Below are positions 8,781-18,420 of a stretch of 64,000 nt of DNA, piece after piece. Below the pieces are notes generated by a model. It had not been told where the DNA came from and searched no databases. It was given only the letters and a program-made list of their open reading frames with translations. Positions within the stretch are counted from its first letter, which is position 1; the number at the start of each line of letters is the position of its first letter. The DNA is from Methylocapsa acidiphila B2 (lineage in GTDB: Bacteria; Pseudomonadota; Alphaproteobacteria; Rhizobiales; Beijerinckiaceae): positions 62,001 to 126,000 of the forward strand of contig NZ_ATYA01000001.1 in NCBI RefSeq assembly GCF_000427445.1, in the 5' to 3' direction. Position numbers and translations under genes: made by a program.

Positions 8781-10204
8781 CAGGTCACCCGCCCGAGGTC
8801 GTGCAAAAGCTCCGTCATGGTTCCGACCTTGTAGCCGACAACCCATACCCGGCCGTCGAGGCTCCATGATCGATAGTTGCCCGCCTCCAGCAGCACGCGG
8901 TCTCCGTCGAGGGCGAGCCACGCCCCGGATTTTCCCCGCGCCACCTGGACCTGCCGGTGCAGATCTAGGAGGTGGACCAGGAAGTCGTTCGGCCGAGTGG
9001 GGTCGAGCTTGGCCGCCGCCGCGGCGAAGGCCCCCCCATGCGCCTCTTCCCGCACCATCCGCGCAGCATCGGGTGTGTCACGCCACGCTGCCAAACAGCT
9101 CGCGACGTGGGCAGCAGCATCCACATCAAGCAGGCACGCAGCTGCCACCGTAGCGAACGGCGCCTGATAACCGCCGTCGAGCACGGCGCGGTACGCGCGG
9201 TCGAAGCATGCCCGGAGCGCGGAGGCGAGGTCACCAAACACGACCGCGACACGTGCGTTCCGAGCGACCTCCAGCGAGGGCTTGCCCCACTGGCCTGATG
9301 CTACCCCGTCAATGAAGGTGCGTGTGTCGGCGACGCCGTCAGCGCGTGCATCCACCAGCCATCGCGCCATCTCCGGCAACACCCGGAGCGCGATCGGCGG
9401 CGGATGCTCGTCGATCAGGAGCCCGCCGAGCCGCGCCTGCAAGTCTTTTCGCTGCCATATCATGGACAGGCGGCATCGACGACCGAGCGATTTCAACGTC
9501 GTCCGACCGTGGCTTTCGATTGCGTGGGTCGTGCCCGGCTTGAGGCATTCCCGGACGAAGCTGTCGAACTCGTCGCCCGCCTCGCCCTTCGCCCACATCC
9601 AGTCCGCCAACTCGGCACCGATAGGCGTCGGGCGAAGGACGTCCGGCGAGAGTAGACCGTGCTGTACCAGGGAACTCCGGTAGGCCCCCATCGCTCCCAG
9701 CTCGATCTGGCGGGAAATGAGTGGGTAGTCGAGGGCGAGGTGACCGCCCCCGCGCGACCGCCAAGCGCGTACCACGCCGTTCTTGCCCCGCATCGCGTCA
9801 GTGTTCGGAATTGCGCCGTCGAAGAACGCGCATATGGCGAGCGCCCAGAGCCGTTCCCATCGCTCGAACCACGTGCGCCGGTTGTCGTCGTTCGCGACCA
9901 CTCCGTGTTCGTGGAGAAGATCGTCAACGGTGCGGAGGCCGTAGCAGACCATCACGTAGTAGAAGGCACGGCTAGTGCGGGTGGTGAATCCTGGCCAGAG
10001 GACATTGCCAATTTGCTGTTGAAGGTGGTCGATAGCGAGAGGATCCTCGGGGGTGAAGTCACCGCTGTCGAGACGGGGGGCGGACCAGCTGAGTGCCTCT
10101 ATGGGTGAAATGGCGGAGGTCACTGTAGGGTTCACCACGTATGTTACCCGTTGAAAAATTATGGACTTGACCTGGCTCTTCGACCTTTCCGTGACGGGTG
10201 TCAA
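8780..10204 (-). CDS. DUF6361-like protein, first gene of the candidate defence operon
   Basis: A 474-residue protein of unknown function. Its N-terminal block (LWPGFTTRTSRAFYYVMVCY near residues 69-88) resembles the LFPGTSTIQTRARYFLFVPW-type signature of DUF6361, a family I associate with helicase and PLD genes; this is recognition from memory, not a search. The rest is helical with no catalytic motif I can name. The start is uncertain: TTG at 10204 gives the longest frame, while GTG at 10138, 10135 or 10123 would still keep the conserved block. It opens a three-gene operon with ATGA coupling to the PLD gene. A cluster of 19-bp repeats begins immediately upstream. Confidence 0.7.
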   Translation of the reverse strand: MTPVTERSKSQVKSIIFQRVTYVVNPTVTSAISPIEALSWSAPRLDSGDFTPEDPLAIDHLQQQIGNVLWPGFTTRTSRAFYYVMVCYGLRTVDDLLHEHGVVANDDNRRTWFERWERLWALAICAFFDGAIPNTDAMRGKNGVVRAWRSRGGGHLALDYPLISRQIELGAMGAYRSSLVQHGLLSPDVLRPTPIGAELADWMWAKGEAGDEFDSFVRECLKPGTTHAIESHGRTTLKSLGRRCRLSMIWQRKDLQARLGGLLIDEHPPPIALRVLPEMARWLVDARADGVADTRTFIDGVASGQWGKPSLEVARNARVAVVFGDLASALRACFDRAYRAVLDGGYQAPFATVAAACLLDVDAAAHVASCLAAWRDTPDAARMVREEAHGGAFAAAAAKLDPTRPNDFLVHLLDLHRQVQVARGKSGAWLALDGDRVLLEAGNYRSWSLDGRVWVVGYKVGTMTELLHDLGRVT

Positions 10205-10212
10205 CTGTCACG

Positions 10213-10560
10213 CTGCAGTTAATCGCGAGACGGCCATTCATCCCGACTTCAATGGCTTACGATTGCATATAATTTGCTACTGTGCAGTTTATCGTGAAAC
10301 AAGGAACGGATTTATGCAGTTTATATGAGATTGTATGCCATTGACGTTGGGAAATATTCGCGTTCACCACGGCGTCAGAAATACGATAGTGGCCATCGGC
10401 GCGAAGTCGTTTAACCTCTAAGCACGCTTCGTCGACGTAGTCTTGACAATGTCTATTCCAATCTCACATTTGCAGCATATCTGAGACTGGATGGTTGTTG
10501 AGTCTCACAATTTACTGCAGCAGTTTTCACCAACCGGGTCAGTCTCACCATTACGTACAG
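10213..10560. repeat. six-copy 19-bp repeat cluster upstream of the candidate defence operon
   Basis: Six related sequences are seen: CTGCAGTTAATCGCGAGAC (10213), GTGCAGTTTATCGTGAAAC (10282), ATGCAGTTTATATGAGATT (10314), TTGCAGCATATCTGAGACT (10470) and two inverted copies, which read CTGCAGTAAATTGTGAGAC (10502-10520) and CTGTACGTAATGGTGAGAC (10542-10560). Two of the intervals (copies 2 to 3 and 4 to 5) are exactly 32 bp. Mixed orientation and irregular spacing argue against CRISPR and fit protein-binding sites. They lie just upstream of the DUF6361-like gene. Confidence 0.7.
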
Positions 10561-10801
10561 CGCGACATCTATTACGAATTTTTCAATCTGGCGAAGTTCT
10601 GGAACAGGCTGTTCCGGCCATTGATTCGGTTGCGAACTAGCTTCGTCCATCGTCCCTCGAAGGGCGTCTTTCCGCCAGTGGGCGTCACCGACTTCGGACT
10701 CGCAAACTTCGTTGATTTGACCAAAATCCGCAAAGAGCTGAAATCCCCCTACAAGTGGTGATGCATCGCTTGTCCAACGGCCGGCAGTCTAAGGGGAATG
10801 C
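10561..10801. other. intergenic, no supported gene
   Basis: This stretch follows the repeat cluster and precedes the 3' end of the spermidine-synthase-like gene. A plus-strand frame (10495-10761) covers it and two of the repeats, but it lacks a ribosome-binding site and has no recognisable family. I see no further repeat copy here. Confidence 0.4.
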
Positions 10802-11575
10802 TTACGTCGGAAACAAATATTGTTCCGCGGATACGTCAGAAACGGACGCATCCTTTCCCAAACACGCGATCCAGATGACGTGCCGTGCTCCGCCACGCGC
10901 TCCGTTGGCGCGCACCCGGACTTCATCCACGTCAAAACCGGTCTTGCGAAGTCGCTGGGTGAAATTCCTGTCTGGTCCCGAAGACCATACGGCCAGCACG
11001 CCGCCGGGACGCAGCGCCGCGCGGGCGGCCCGCAGTCCTTCCATGTCGTAAAGCCCGTCATTGGCTTTGCGGCTCAGCCCCTCGGGGCCGTTATCGACAT
11101 CGAGCAAGATTGCATCGTAAGTCGACCGGCCAGACCGTATCAGCCGGCCGACATCCGATTCCAGGATGCTGACGCGAGAATCCGTCAGGCTGCTTTGGAA
11201 GAGCTCCGCCATTGGACCACGGGCCCATGCCACGACGGCGGGCGCCAGTTCCGCGACGATGATCTCGGCCTCGGCGACGACTGCGGCAAGCGCGGCCCGA
11301 AGCGTGAAGCCCATGCCCAGCCCGCCGATCAGTATCCGCGGCCGCTCGCGGGTTTGAATTCTCGCGCAAGAGAGGGTGGCGAGCGCCTCCTCGGATCCGC
11401 TGAGGCGACTATTCATCAGTTCGGTTTGGCCCAGCCTGATGGAGAATTCGGCGCCGCGCTGCATCAGGCGGAGTTCGCCGCCTCCGCCGGGCATTTGCGC
11501 CTTGTCGAGCAGGGACCAGGGAATCAATGATAACTCTTCAGTCAGTTGCGAAACATTTTGCGCTAAAATATGCAT
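10802..11575 (-). CDS. spermidine synthase-like SAM-dependent methyltransferase-fold protein
   Basis: A 257-residue Rossmann-fold protein of the spermine/spermidine synthase superfamily. The SAM-binding glycine loop is ILIGGLGMGFTLRAAL near residues 80-95, followed by an acidic strand end (IIVAELAPAVVAW) and the post-motif region YDAILLDVDNGPEGL. The N-terminal strand text (GGGGELRLMQRGAEFSIRL, ELMNSR) is typical of SpeE-like proteins in proteobacteria that lack proven polyamine activity. Start: ATG at 11575, or TTG at 11527 (LIPWSLLDKAQMP), which better matches the family's usual start. It stands alone on the minus strand. Confidence 0.72.
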   Translation of the reverse strand: MHILAQNVSQLTEELSLIPWSLLDKAQMPGGGGELRLMQRGAEFSIRLGQTELMNSRLSGSEEALATLSCARIQTRERPRILIGGLGMGFTLRAALAAVVAEAEIIVAELAPAVVAWARGPMAELFQSSLTDSRVSILESDVGRLIRSGRSTYDAILLDVDNGPEGLSRKANDGLYDMEGLRAARAALRPGGVLAVWSSGPDRNFTQRLRKTGFDVDEVRVRANGARGGARHVIWIACLGKDASVSDVSAEQYLFPT

Positions 11576-11634
11576 TGGCTCAAAAGCGCGCGCTTGTCAC
11601 GAAGGAACGGTCCATTGCGCCAGTGAGCGAGCCG

Positions 11635-12177
11635 TTAGGGGCGTTGCGTCACAACCATCCGCCACAGCTCCGCCCAGACGAGGGCGTCGGCTTCGGCGCG
11701 GTGGCGGCGATTTTGCTCCGCCTCTTCCCTGGCCTGATGCAGACGCACCTGATCGAAATTTCGATCCGCGGCCGCCCGCTCGAGCAAGATTCCGGGGTCG
11801 GTGCGGCGAATAATGAAAGACGGCTCGACGCCGGCCGCATCAAAAACCTGACGGAGCCACCTTTCGTCATAGGAGCAGGCGTCTGAGAAGAGCTCGCGGC
11901 CGGCAAGTTCAGCATTCATGATCCGGGCGATTTCTTCGACCCGCCGACCATGCTCGCGCAAATGCGCCAGCGAAATGCCGTGCAGCCTTTCCGATTTCGC
12001 GCTCCACGCGTCTCTGATTTTCCAGTCGGGCGCGGGACGAACGAGATGAGCGGCGGAAACGATTTCTTCGCTGTCCATGGCGACGAAAGCCCAGCCGATC
12101 TCAATGATATAGCCGTCGAGGCTCGACGCTTCACAATCGAAGAACACCGGCCAGGACAGGGATGGATCGCTGTTCAT
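11635..12177 (-). CDS. DEDDh 3'-5' exonuclease (RNase T / epsilon-like)
   Basis: A 180-residue exonuclease-fold protein. Exo I is VFFDCEASSLDGYIIEIGWA (Asp-x-Glu), exo II is probably in the FSDACSYDERWLRQVF region, and exo III is HRAEADA near the C-terminus with His and Asp placed as in the DEDDh class. I use the ATG at 12177 (MNSDPSLSW); the upstream extension of the frame to 12327 is low-complexity and not needed. It would remove nucleotides from 3' ends of DNA or RNA; the substrate cannot be read from the sequence. It lies downstream of the AddAB-like genes on the same strand, separated by about 240 bp. Confidence 0.75.
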   Translation of the reverse strand: MNSDPSLSWPVFFDCEASSLDGYIIEIGWAFVAMDSEEIVSAAHLVRPAPDWKIRDAWSAKSERLHGISLAHLREHGRRVEEIARIMNAELAGRELFSDACSYDERWLRQVFDAAGVEPSFIIRRTDPGILLERAAADRNFDQVRLHQAREEAEQNRRHRAEADALVWAELWRMVVTQRP

Positions 12178-12418
12178 TTTAAAGGCATCCGACGGCGCAC
12201 AATCAACAAGCAATATCTGTTTTGGCGGCGTATTCGCGGCGCATGTTTCAGGACTCTCAAAACCGCTCAAGGCGTCACGATGAATCCCTTCGCTATCCAC
12301 GTTGGGCGCTTTTTTTTGCCTGCGCACGCGTCAGGCGCCTTTCCGGTGCGAGGCGCCTGTTTCGCGCGTATCCACATTCTTGCCAGCGCCGGGCGGCCGG
12401 AGACGGCAATCACCGTAG

Positions 12419-15400
12419 CTATCCGGGCAACACCTTGCCCTGCGTCATGAGGACCAGAAAAGCCTGCTTCGCGCCGGTTTCCTGACGATAGGTTTCAATC
12501 TGTGCGCGGTAGGATGCGAGTCGGCTGGCGTCGACCTCGACGTCACTTTTCCAATCTACGATCGCCTCGATATGCCCCTCGGGATCATAAGCGACAGCGT
12601 CGGCGATGCCGGAAATGATAATCTCGCGCTGATCGCCCTGGCGGCTCGCCAGGACCACGAGTTCGGGGACAAGCCGCGGACGCATTTCGGCAATTTCAGG
12701 AAGGTTCAACGTCCTGACGACGGTCGCTGCAATCTCCTCGGGCGCAATCCCGTCCTTCGCCGATTCAGATGGCGCAATCGCAAGCTGTATCAGAAGTTCC
12801 TTCGTGCGCGCGACGAGAGCAGGCGCGTCGTCCGGAGTCTCTCCGTTCAGCACTTCCTCGATCAGTTTGTGAAGGAGCGTTCCACGGGTCGCGCTACCGG
12901 CGACGGGTTGCCGCGCATCCTGGAATTCCTCAAGAGATTCGACGGTTGCAAAAACCGGTTCGCGCCGGAGTTCCGCAGCCTCGCTCGTTTCACTGCGGCT
13001 AGGCTGACGCCATTCGATCTTGCGATGGCTCTCGGTGATGCGCTGCGCTTCCTCGGCGAATATTTCGCGCGATTGAGGGTTTTCCTGAGGAAGGGAAGGC
13101 GACGGCATCGGGTCGCCGACCTCCTCGGGATCTATCGCTGGCTGCGATGGCAAGTCGAATTCGACAAGCTTCGCCCAGGCGCCGTTCGGCAAATCCGGTG
13201 AATGCCGCGGCATCACAAGGAGATCGCGCGCCCGCGTCGCGGCCACATACCAGAGCCGGACCCGTTCGCGATCGAGTTCTTCCGCGTTGCGGGTCTGTAT
13301 ATCTGCATAGACCTCGGGCGCGATTCCGAGAACGGGGATAGAGAACAGATCGGCCCTGCGGTCGTGCATGAGCCCGGAATCCGATTTCGGGCGGCCTGTC
13401 ATGTTGATCGGGATCACGATGGGCCATTCGAGCCCCTTGGACGCATGGATTGTGATGAGGGCGACGAACTGCTCTTCGGCGTCCGGACGGCCCTCGACCT
13501 GACGAACCGCGTCCTCCCAATTCGCGCGCATGTCGCGCGCAAAGGCGCGCAGACCGCGAACATCATAGGCGCGCGACATGTCGAGGAAAACATCGATATT
13601 GGCTTGCGCGCGATCGGCGCCCGCCTTGAAACGCCGCTGAAGCTGCGCCCGGACGTTCAGGATGCCGACGGCGTCGCTCAGCAAGGCGTAAGGCGTCGTC
13701 GAGCGAGCTTGCCTGGCGAGAGATTGCAACGACCGGATAAGTCCGCTCGCGAGTTCATGGCCGATCTCGTCCGGGTCGGTCCAGAGATTGAGCTGGCGCA
13801 GACGATCCGGTTGATCTGGATCGACAGGCAGGCCTTCGGCGATCTCGAGCAATTCGGCTTCCGTCAGCCCGACCAGGGGCCCTCTCAGCAATGCGCCGAG
13901 CGCCAGCGTGTCGCGGCCATCGGCAAGCGTTCGCGTCAAAGCGATGAGATCCTTGATTTCCTGACGCCGGAAGAAGCCCTTTCCCGCCTGGGTCGAAACG
14001 GCGATGCCGCAATTCTCGAGCGCCTCCTCGAATCGCCATAGCTCTGTCCCCACGGGCGCAAGCAGGGCGATATCGCCCAGCCGGGCCGGCCGCAGCGCGC
14101 CATCACGATCTCGGACAAGACGATTGCCAACGAGCCGGCGGCAGAGTTCGGCGATCCGATCCGCCTCGGCGTCGCGCTTTTCGCTGGCTTTCGCATCGTC
14201 TTCGGTCGCGATTTCGAGCGCCGCCACCGCAAGAGTTTTCGGCTCGGCGGTGCGCGTTGCGGCCAGTTCCGTGAAACCCGGCTGGCCGAGGGCCGTCGAC
14301 AACGGGGTTTCAAAAGCGGCGTTTACGAATGTCAGGATCGGTTCGACCGACCTGAAGTTCGCCGTGATTTTCAACAGCGCATCGGCGCCGATGGCGTCGC
14401 GCGCGCTGATATAGGCGTTCACGTCGGCGCCGCGGAAACGGTAGATCGCCTGTTTGGGATCGCCAACGAGAAACAGCGCCCCCGGCCGCAACGTTCGTTT
14501 GAGAGGAGCAGCATCGGGCTCTTCGACGGATTCGCCGCACAGGCGCCAAAGGAGGTCGATCTGCAAAGGGTCCGTGTCCTGAAACTCATCGACCAGAACA
14601 TGGCGAAACCGCCCGGCCAGAGCCTGTCTGACGGTTTCACGCTCGCGCACGAGATCTCGCGCCGTGTAAAGCAGGTCGTCGAAATCGAGCAGCGCGGCGT
14701 CGCGCTTCCAAGTCTGCCAATTCGCGATGAGCCCGTCCATCGATCGGGCGACGCGCGCAAGGACCTCGGCGGCGGTCCGCGTACGGAGCGCGGCGAAGGC
14801 GTCGTGACACGCGTCGTAACGGGATTTGGCTTCCTGATGGGCTTCTGTCCCGGCTGCCTTCGGTCTACCCGCCGCAGCGGCGGCCGTTTGCCATCGGCCC
14901 AGCGTCCTAAGTTGCCGAGCCCCGCCGGCCTGCGTGAAGCAGGCGGACGGATTGGCGAGGTTCAGTATCCCGACCAGACCGCGGCAGGGCGCAGATGCGT
15001 CGCGGGCCAAACCGACGACGGTTTGACCGAGATCGACGAAATGCTGCGCCCTTGACGCCGTTTCCTCTTCCTGAAACTCGATGCGGGCAAGTTCAGCAGA
15101 AAAATTTTCCGTCGCTTTTGTGAATGTCTCGATGAGCGTTGCTGACCAGTCGATGGAGCCCGGACGCGCGTCGCGATTGCGCCGGCGAAAATCGGCGACT
15201 TCCCGAATGAGCTTAAGCCCTCCATCTTCGTCGGCGAGAACGAGCTCGGCGACGATGTCGTCGCCAGCCTCGCCGGAGAGCCGCTCGCGGATCCAGGCGT
15301 CGTAGATTTCGGCGAAGGCGAGGTCCCCCTCAACCGGATCGATGATCTCCGCGCCGGGATCGATCCCGGCTTCGACCGGATAGGGTTTGATCACCGACTG

Positions 15401-15772
15401 CGCAAAACCATGGATTGTCGTGCAGACCAGTTGGTCGATCAGCGTGTTCGCCCGGTGCAGGTTCTTCCTCTGCGCGGGGGAGATGCCTTGCGGAAAGGCG
15501 ATGGCAAGATCCTCAGGGATCTTTTCGTCCACTAGGGCCGTGACGAAACGCGAGATGCGGCTCGTCAATTCGCTGGCTGCGAATTCGGTGAAGGTGATCG
15601 CCGCGATATGCTTCGGCTCAACGCCGCGGGCGAGTAGCATGGCGACGCGGCCGGCCATGATTGATGTCTTGCCCGATCCGGCCCCCGCCTCGACGAGAAG
15701 TGAGCGATCGAGTTCGGTGAGGGCGGCGAAGCGCGCCGCATGATCGGGGAGCTTTGCTTTCCTGCCATCCAT
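12419..15772 (-). CDS. AddA/RecB-like UvrD helicase with PD-(D/E)XK nuclease
   Basis: A 1117-residue superfamily 1 helicase fused to a nuclease. Walker A (VEAGAGSGKTS) is at residues 27-37 and the DExx box is in HVLVDEFQDTDPLQIDLLW. Helicase motifs continue with LVGDPKQAIYRFRGADV and ITIHASKGLEWPIV. The C-terminal nuclease has the GTLLHKLIEEVL helix and catalytic IEAIVDWKSDVE. It should process double-strand breaks as the motor and nuclease subunit. The ATG overlaps the upstream stop as TGATG at 15772, so it is coupled to the AddB-like gene. It looks like an accessory, divergent AddAB pair; whether the chromosome also carries standard addAB is not visible here. Confidence 0.85.
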   Translation of the reverse strand: MDGRKAKLPDHAARFAALTELDRSLLVEAGAGSGKTSIMAGRVAMLLARGVEPKHIAAITFTEFAASELTSRISRFVTALVDEKIPEDLAIAFPQGISPAQRKNLHRANTLIDQLVCTTIHGFAQSVIKPYPVEAGIDPGAEIIDPVEGDLAFAEIYDAWIRERLSGEAGDDIVAELVLADEDGGLKLIREVADFRRRNRDARPGSIDWSATLIETFTKATENFSAELARIEFQEEETASRAQHFVDLGQTVVGLARDASAPCRGLVGILNLANPSACFTQAGGARQLRTLGRWQTAAAAAGRPKAAGTEAHQEAKSRYDACHDAFAALRTRTAAEVLARVARSMDGLIANWQTWKRDAALLDFDDLLYTARDLVRERETVRQALAGRFRHVLVDEFQDTDPLQIDLLWRLCGESVEEPDAAPLKRTLRPGALFLVGDPKQAIYRFRGADVNAYISARDAIGADALLKITANFRSVEPILTFVNAAFETPLSTALGQPGFTELAATRTAEPKTLAVAALEIATEDDAKASEKRDAEADRIAELCRRLVGNRLVRDRDGALRPARLGDIALLAPVGTELWRFEEALENCGIAVSTQAGKGFFRRQEIKDLIALTRTLADGRDTLALGALLRGPLVGLTEAELLEIAEGLPVDPDQPDRLRQLNLWTDPDEIGHELASGLIRSLQSLARQARSTTPYALLSDAVGILNVRAQLQRRFKAGADRAQANIDVFLDMSRAYDVRGLRAFARDMRANWEDAVRQVEGRPDAEEQFVALITIHASKGLEWPIVIPINMTGRPKSDSGLMHDRRADLFSIPVLGIAPEVYADIQTRNAEELDRERVRLWYVAATRARDLLVMPRHSPDLPNGAWAKLVEFDLPSQPAIDPEEVGDPMPSPSLPQENPQSREIFAEEAQRITESHRKIEWRQPSRSETSEAAELRREPVFATVESLEEFQDARQPVAGSATRGTLLHKLIEEVLNGETPDDAPALVARTKELLIQLAIAPSESAKDGIAPEEIAATVVRTLNLPEIAEMRPRLVPELVVLASRQGDQREIIISGIADAVAYDPEGHIEAIVDWKSDVEVDASRLASYRAQIETYRQETGAKQAFLVLMTQGKVLPG

Positions 15773-18420
15773 CACGGCGCCTCCCAAATCTTCGTAGCTT
15801 GCCCGAGTTTTTCCGCCGCCGGCACGCTCTTTCGCGGCAGATAAGCGGCGCCGGCCGGCAAGGCGAACAGAAAATCGTTGTAAGCGTCCGCGGCGGCGAT
15901 GCCCGGCAAGGCCAGTCCGGACTCAATATTCGCCCGCGCAAGGCCGATCGCAGCGGCGAGTTGCGACAGCGCCTCATCGACGTCCGAAAGGGGGCACAGG
16001 GGCTGCTTGTCTTCGGCGGCGCGCGGGTAGAGCAGCGCGGCGTCGACTCTAATGTCGGGCCCGATAAGCGTTTTGACGGCGAAGGCGTAGAGACAGCGCT
16101 GCAACTCATCGCCGCCCCTTATCGCGACATCCGCCATGTCATCGGGCAGCTTCCCTGTCTTGTAATCGACGACCCGGGCCGCGGAGCAATCGCCGGCGAG
16201 ATCCAGCCGGTCGATATTGCCTTGAATGAAGACCCCCGTACCGGGAATCTCGACGCTGCGGGTCGGATCCCAGGGCATATCGGCCTGCGGCGGCCCATCC
16301 TGCCGTCCAAACGGTATTTCCGTCCAGCTCTTCTGCCCGCGCAGTAGCGGGAGCGGATAGGCGAGCGCTTTGAGCGTGAGGTTTTTCGCGTTTTCGAGCG
16401 CGGCGCCCCAGATCACGGGGGGCGGGGTTGGTTGTTCGCGCTCCCAGGCCAGTTTGACCGAAGCAATGGCCTCATCGACGGCTTGCTTCAACGTCGCCTC
16501 AGACGCGTGTCCGAAGCCGCCGGACGCCTCGAGCGATTGTACGGCTTCCTGCAGAATGCTGTGGACGAGAATGCCGAAGGCCAAAGCGTCGAGGTTCAGG
16601 GGCTCTTCAGCGACGTCCGGCTGCTTCCAGCCAAGGGCGTAGCGCCAGACGAAGCGGATCGGGTCCCGCAACAGAAGTTTCAGGGAAGTGGCCGACAGCG
16701 GCCCCTGAAACACGTCCTGGAGGCGCGGGCGTCCGGGACCAACGAGGCCGTCATGAGCGGTGATCTCCGGCCGCGACCAGTCCTCCCAGCAGGCGGCGCC
16801 CGATATTGCGATCGGGGTCTCCCTGAATTCGCCTGGCCGCGCCTGCAGCCGGTCCGATTCGCTGGCGGCATGCTCGGGCGTCCGCCCGCGGCTGAGATAG
16901 ATCTCATCGAAGGCATTTATCAGAGGCGATTTGCCAAGTAGCCGGCCGCCGACGTCGCGCCGGCTGAAGGACATCGCAGCCGATTGCGCGCTGCTCAGGA
17001 TTGTCAGAAAATCCCGCCGGTCGCCGTCGGCGACGGGTAGGGGGTCGAGCTCTTCGATTGGAATGATGTGATCCGGAATCAGCCTGTCTTCGGAAATCCG
17101 GCGGGGCCAACGACCGGAGTTAAGCGCCAGCAGTCGGACAAAGGGCCGCGTCGCGGAGGCGAGCGAAATCGCCGACGTCCAGATGACGTTCGCCGCCGGC
17201 TCGAGCCCATCGGGGATGCGGAGCTGCGCGAGGGTCACCGTCAACGCGGCGGCCGGCCCGTCGGCGAGCGCCTTCCGCCAGAGCGCGAGCGCTTTCCCGG
17301 AAAGAAGTCTTTCGCCTGTGTCCGCCGCTTCTTCGGGTCCCCGCTCGATGAGCTGGAGGACGTCCATCACGAGGTTCGAGCGGTCGATTCCCTCCGGCCA
17401 ATCCTCAGTCGGGACCTGGTCGAACGCCTGCCGCCAGCGCTGGACGGTCGTGAGCGGGGCGTCCTTCGGCAGGACTCGCGCCCAGTCGTTCGGGAGCCCT
17501 GCGAGTGCCGGCGTCGTGTCAGGCAGGAGCTTGAACAGACGGCCGATCCGTTCCTGCGATACGCCTTTCAGCAGCGTTTCGGCCAGAGCCGCCGCGGTCT
17601 GCCCGTCCCGCGTCGTCACCGCGCGTAGGCCGTGGACGAAATGAATCGGAATATTGGCGTCCGCCGAGAGCGCCATGATGTGATCGTCGAAGTCGGCCGG
17701 GCTCGCGGCGGCGATGGCGATGTCTTCGGGACGAGCCTTGCCGCTGGCGATGAGTTCGCGCATCCACCGAACCGCCTCGAGCGCCTCATGCTGCGGCGTC
17801 GCGCATGAAAACAGCGCCACGGTCGGGGCGGGGGGCATCTCCCGGCGGATCTCGACCACCGTTTCCTCCACCCACGATGGAACGGACCTCGCCTCGGCGA
17901 TCCAAACGACCGGAACCGCGTTGGCGAGCGCCAAAAGCAGGGGCCGCCAGCATGGCGACATTTCGCTATGGCCATGGATCTCCAGGGGTCCGATGACCGC
18001 CGGCGCATGACCGATGCGGGCGCAGGCGAGTTCGACGAGTCCGGCCGGGCGCTTCATCGAGGCGGGCAGACGCCGCAGCGTTTCAACTTCAAGCGTGCGC
18101 AGCGCCCGAAGACGAGGTTCGAGCGAAGCGGACAGATCGATCCCGGAGCGCCAGATCTTGTCTAGCGTATCGACCACGGCGCGAACCATGCCTGGAAGCG
18201 TCTTGATCGCGTCGAGATCGCCGAGGCTGCCGACAGACAACGCCTCTCGAACGGCGCTCTGGAGAGCATCAGGGTCGATCGGCTGCAGGAAGCCGCCGGC
18301 GAGCCGGCTCGCCAGCTGCGCCATGGTGAGGATCTGAACGCCATGCTCGCCGCGCCGGGCGGCGCCGACCCGCGCCATGTGGCCAGACAGTCGCGTGTGA
18401 ACGACGATCGTTCGGCGCAT
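15772..18420 (-). CDS. AddB-like PD-(D/E)XK nuclease family protein
   Basis: An 882-residue protein. The C-terminal nuclease domain is clear: FGILVHSILQEAV near residue 615, and the catalytic strand ARVVDYKTGKLPDDM followed by LQRCLYAFAVKTLIG. The N-terminal two-thirds look like the inactive helicase scaffold of AddB/RexB, with no Walker A lysine motif. I do not see the four-cysteine iron-sulphur pattern of some AddB proteins. It would pair with the AddA-like product to resect DNA ends. The start ATG at 18420 overlaps the stop of the upstream fragment as TAATG, and its own stop overlaps the next start as TGATG. Confidence 0.78.
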   Translation of the reverse strand: MRRTIVVHTRLSGHMARVGAARRGEHGVQILTMAQLASRLAGGFLQPIDPDALQSAVREALSVGSLGDLDAIKTLPGMVRAVVDTLDKIWRSGIDLSASLEPRLRALRTLEVETLRRLPASMKRPAGLVELACARIGHAPAVIGPLEIHGHSEMSPCWRPLLLALANAVPVVWIAEARSVPSWVEETVVEIRREMPPAPTVALFSCATPQHEALEAVRWMRELIASGKARPEDIAIAAASPADFDDHIMALSADANIPIHFVHGLRAVTTRDGQTAAALAETLLKGVSQERIGRLFKLLPDTTPALAGLPNDWARVLPKDAPLTTVQRWRQAFDQVPTEDWPEGIDRSNLVMDVLQLIERGPEEAADTGERLLSGKALALWRKALADGPAAALTVTLAQLRIPDGLEPAANVIWTSAISLASATRPFVRLLALNSGRWPRRISEDRLIPDHIIPIEELDPLPVADGDRRDFLTILSSAQSAAMSFSRRDVGGRLLGKSPLINAFDEIYLSRGRTPEHAASESDRLQARPGEFRETPIAISGAACWEDWSRPEITAHDGLVGPGRPRLQDVFQGPLSATSLKLLLRDPIRFVWRYALGWKQPDVAEEPLNLDALAFGILVHSILQEAVQSLEASGGFGHASEATLKQAVDEAIASVKLAWEREQPTPPPVIWGAALENAKNLTLKALAYPLPLLRGQKSWTEIPFGRQDGPPQADMPWDPTRSVEIPGTGVFIQGNIDRLDLAGDCSAARVVDYKTGKLPDDMADVAIRGGDELQRCLYAFAVKTLIGPDIRVDAALLYPRAAEDKQPLCPLSDVDEALSQLAAAIGLARANIESGLALPGIAAADAYNDFLFALPAGAAYLPRKSVPAAEKLGQATKIWEAP

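Noticed and set aside
3685-10204. Canonical DISARM system
   Set aside because: A PLD protein and a helicase are present, but no DUF1998 (DrmB) protein and no DNA methyltransferase are found nearby.
10213-10560. CRISPR-like array
   Set aside because: The repeats occur in both orientations, vary in sequence and have irregular intervals, so they do not form a CRISPR array.
10590-10615. Second SOS box (GGAACAGGCTGTTCC palindrome)
   Set aside because: It does not fit the alphaproteobacterial GTTC-N7-GTTC spacing and has no suitable gene just downstream.
10495-10761. 88-residue plus-strand frame
   Set aside because: It starts at a TTG without a ribosome-binding site, runs over two repeat copies and shows no recognisable protein text.
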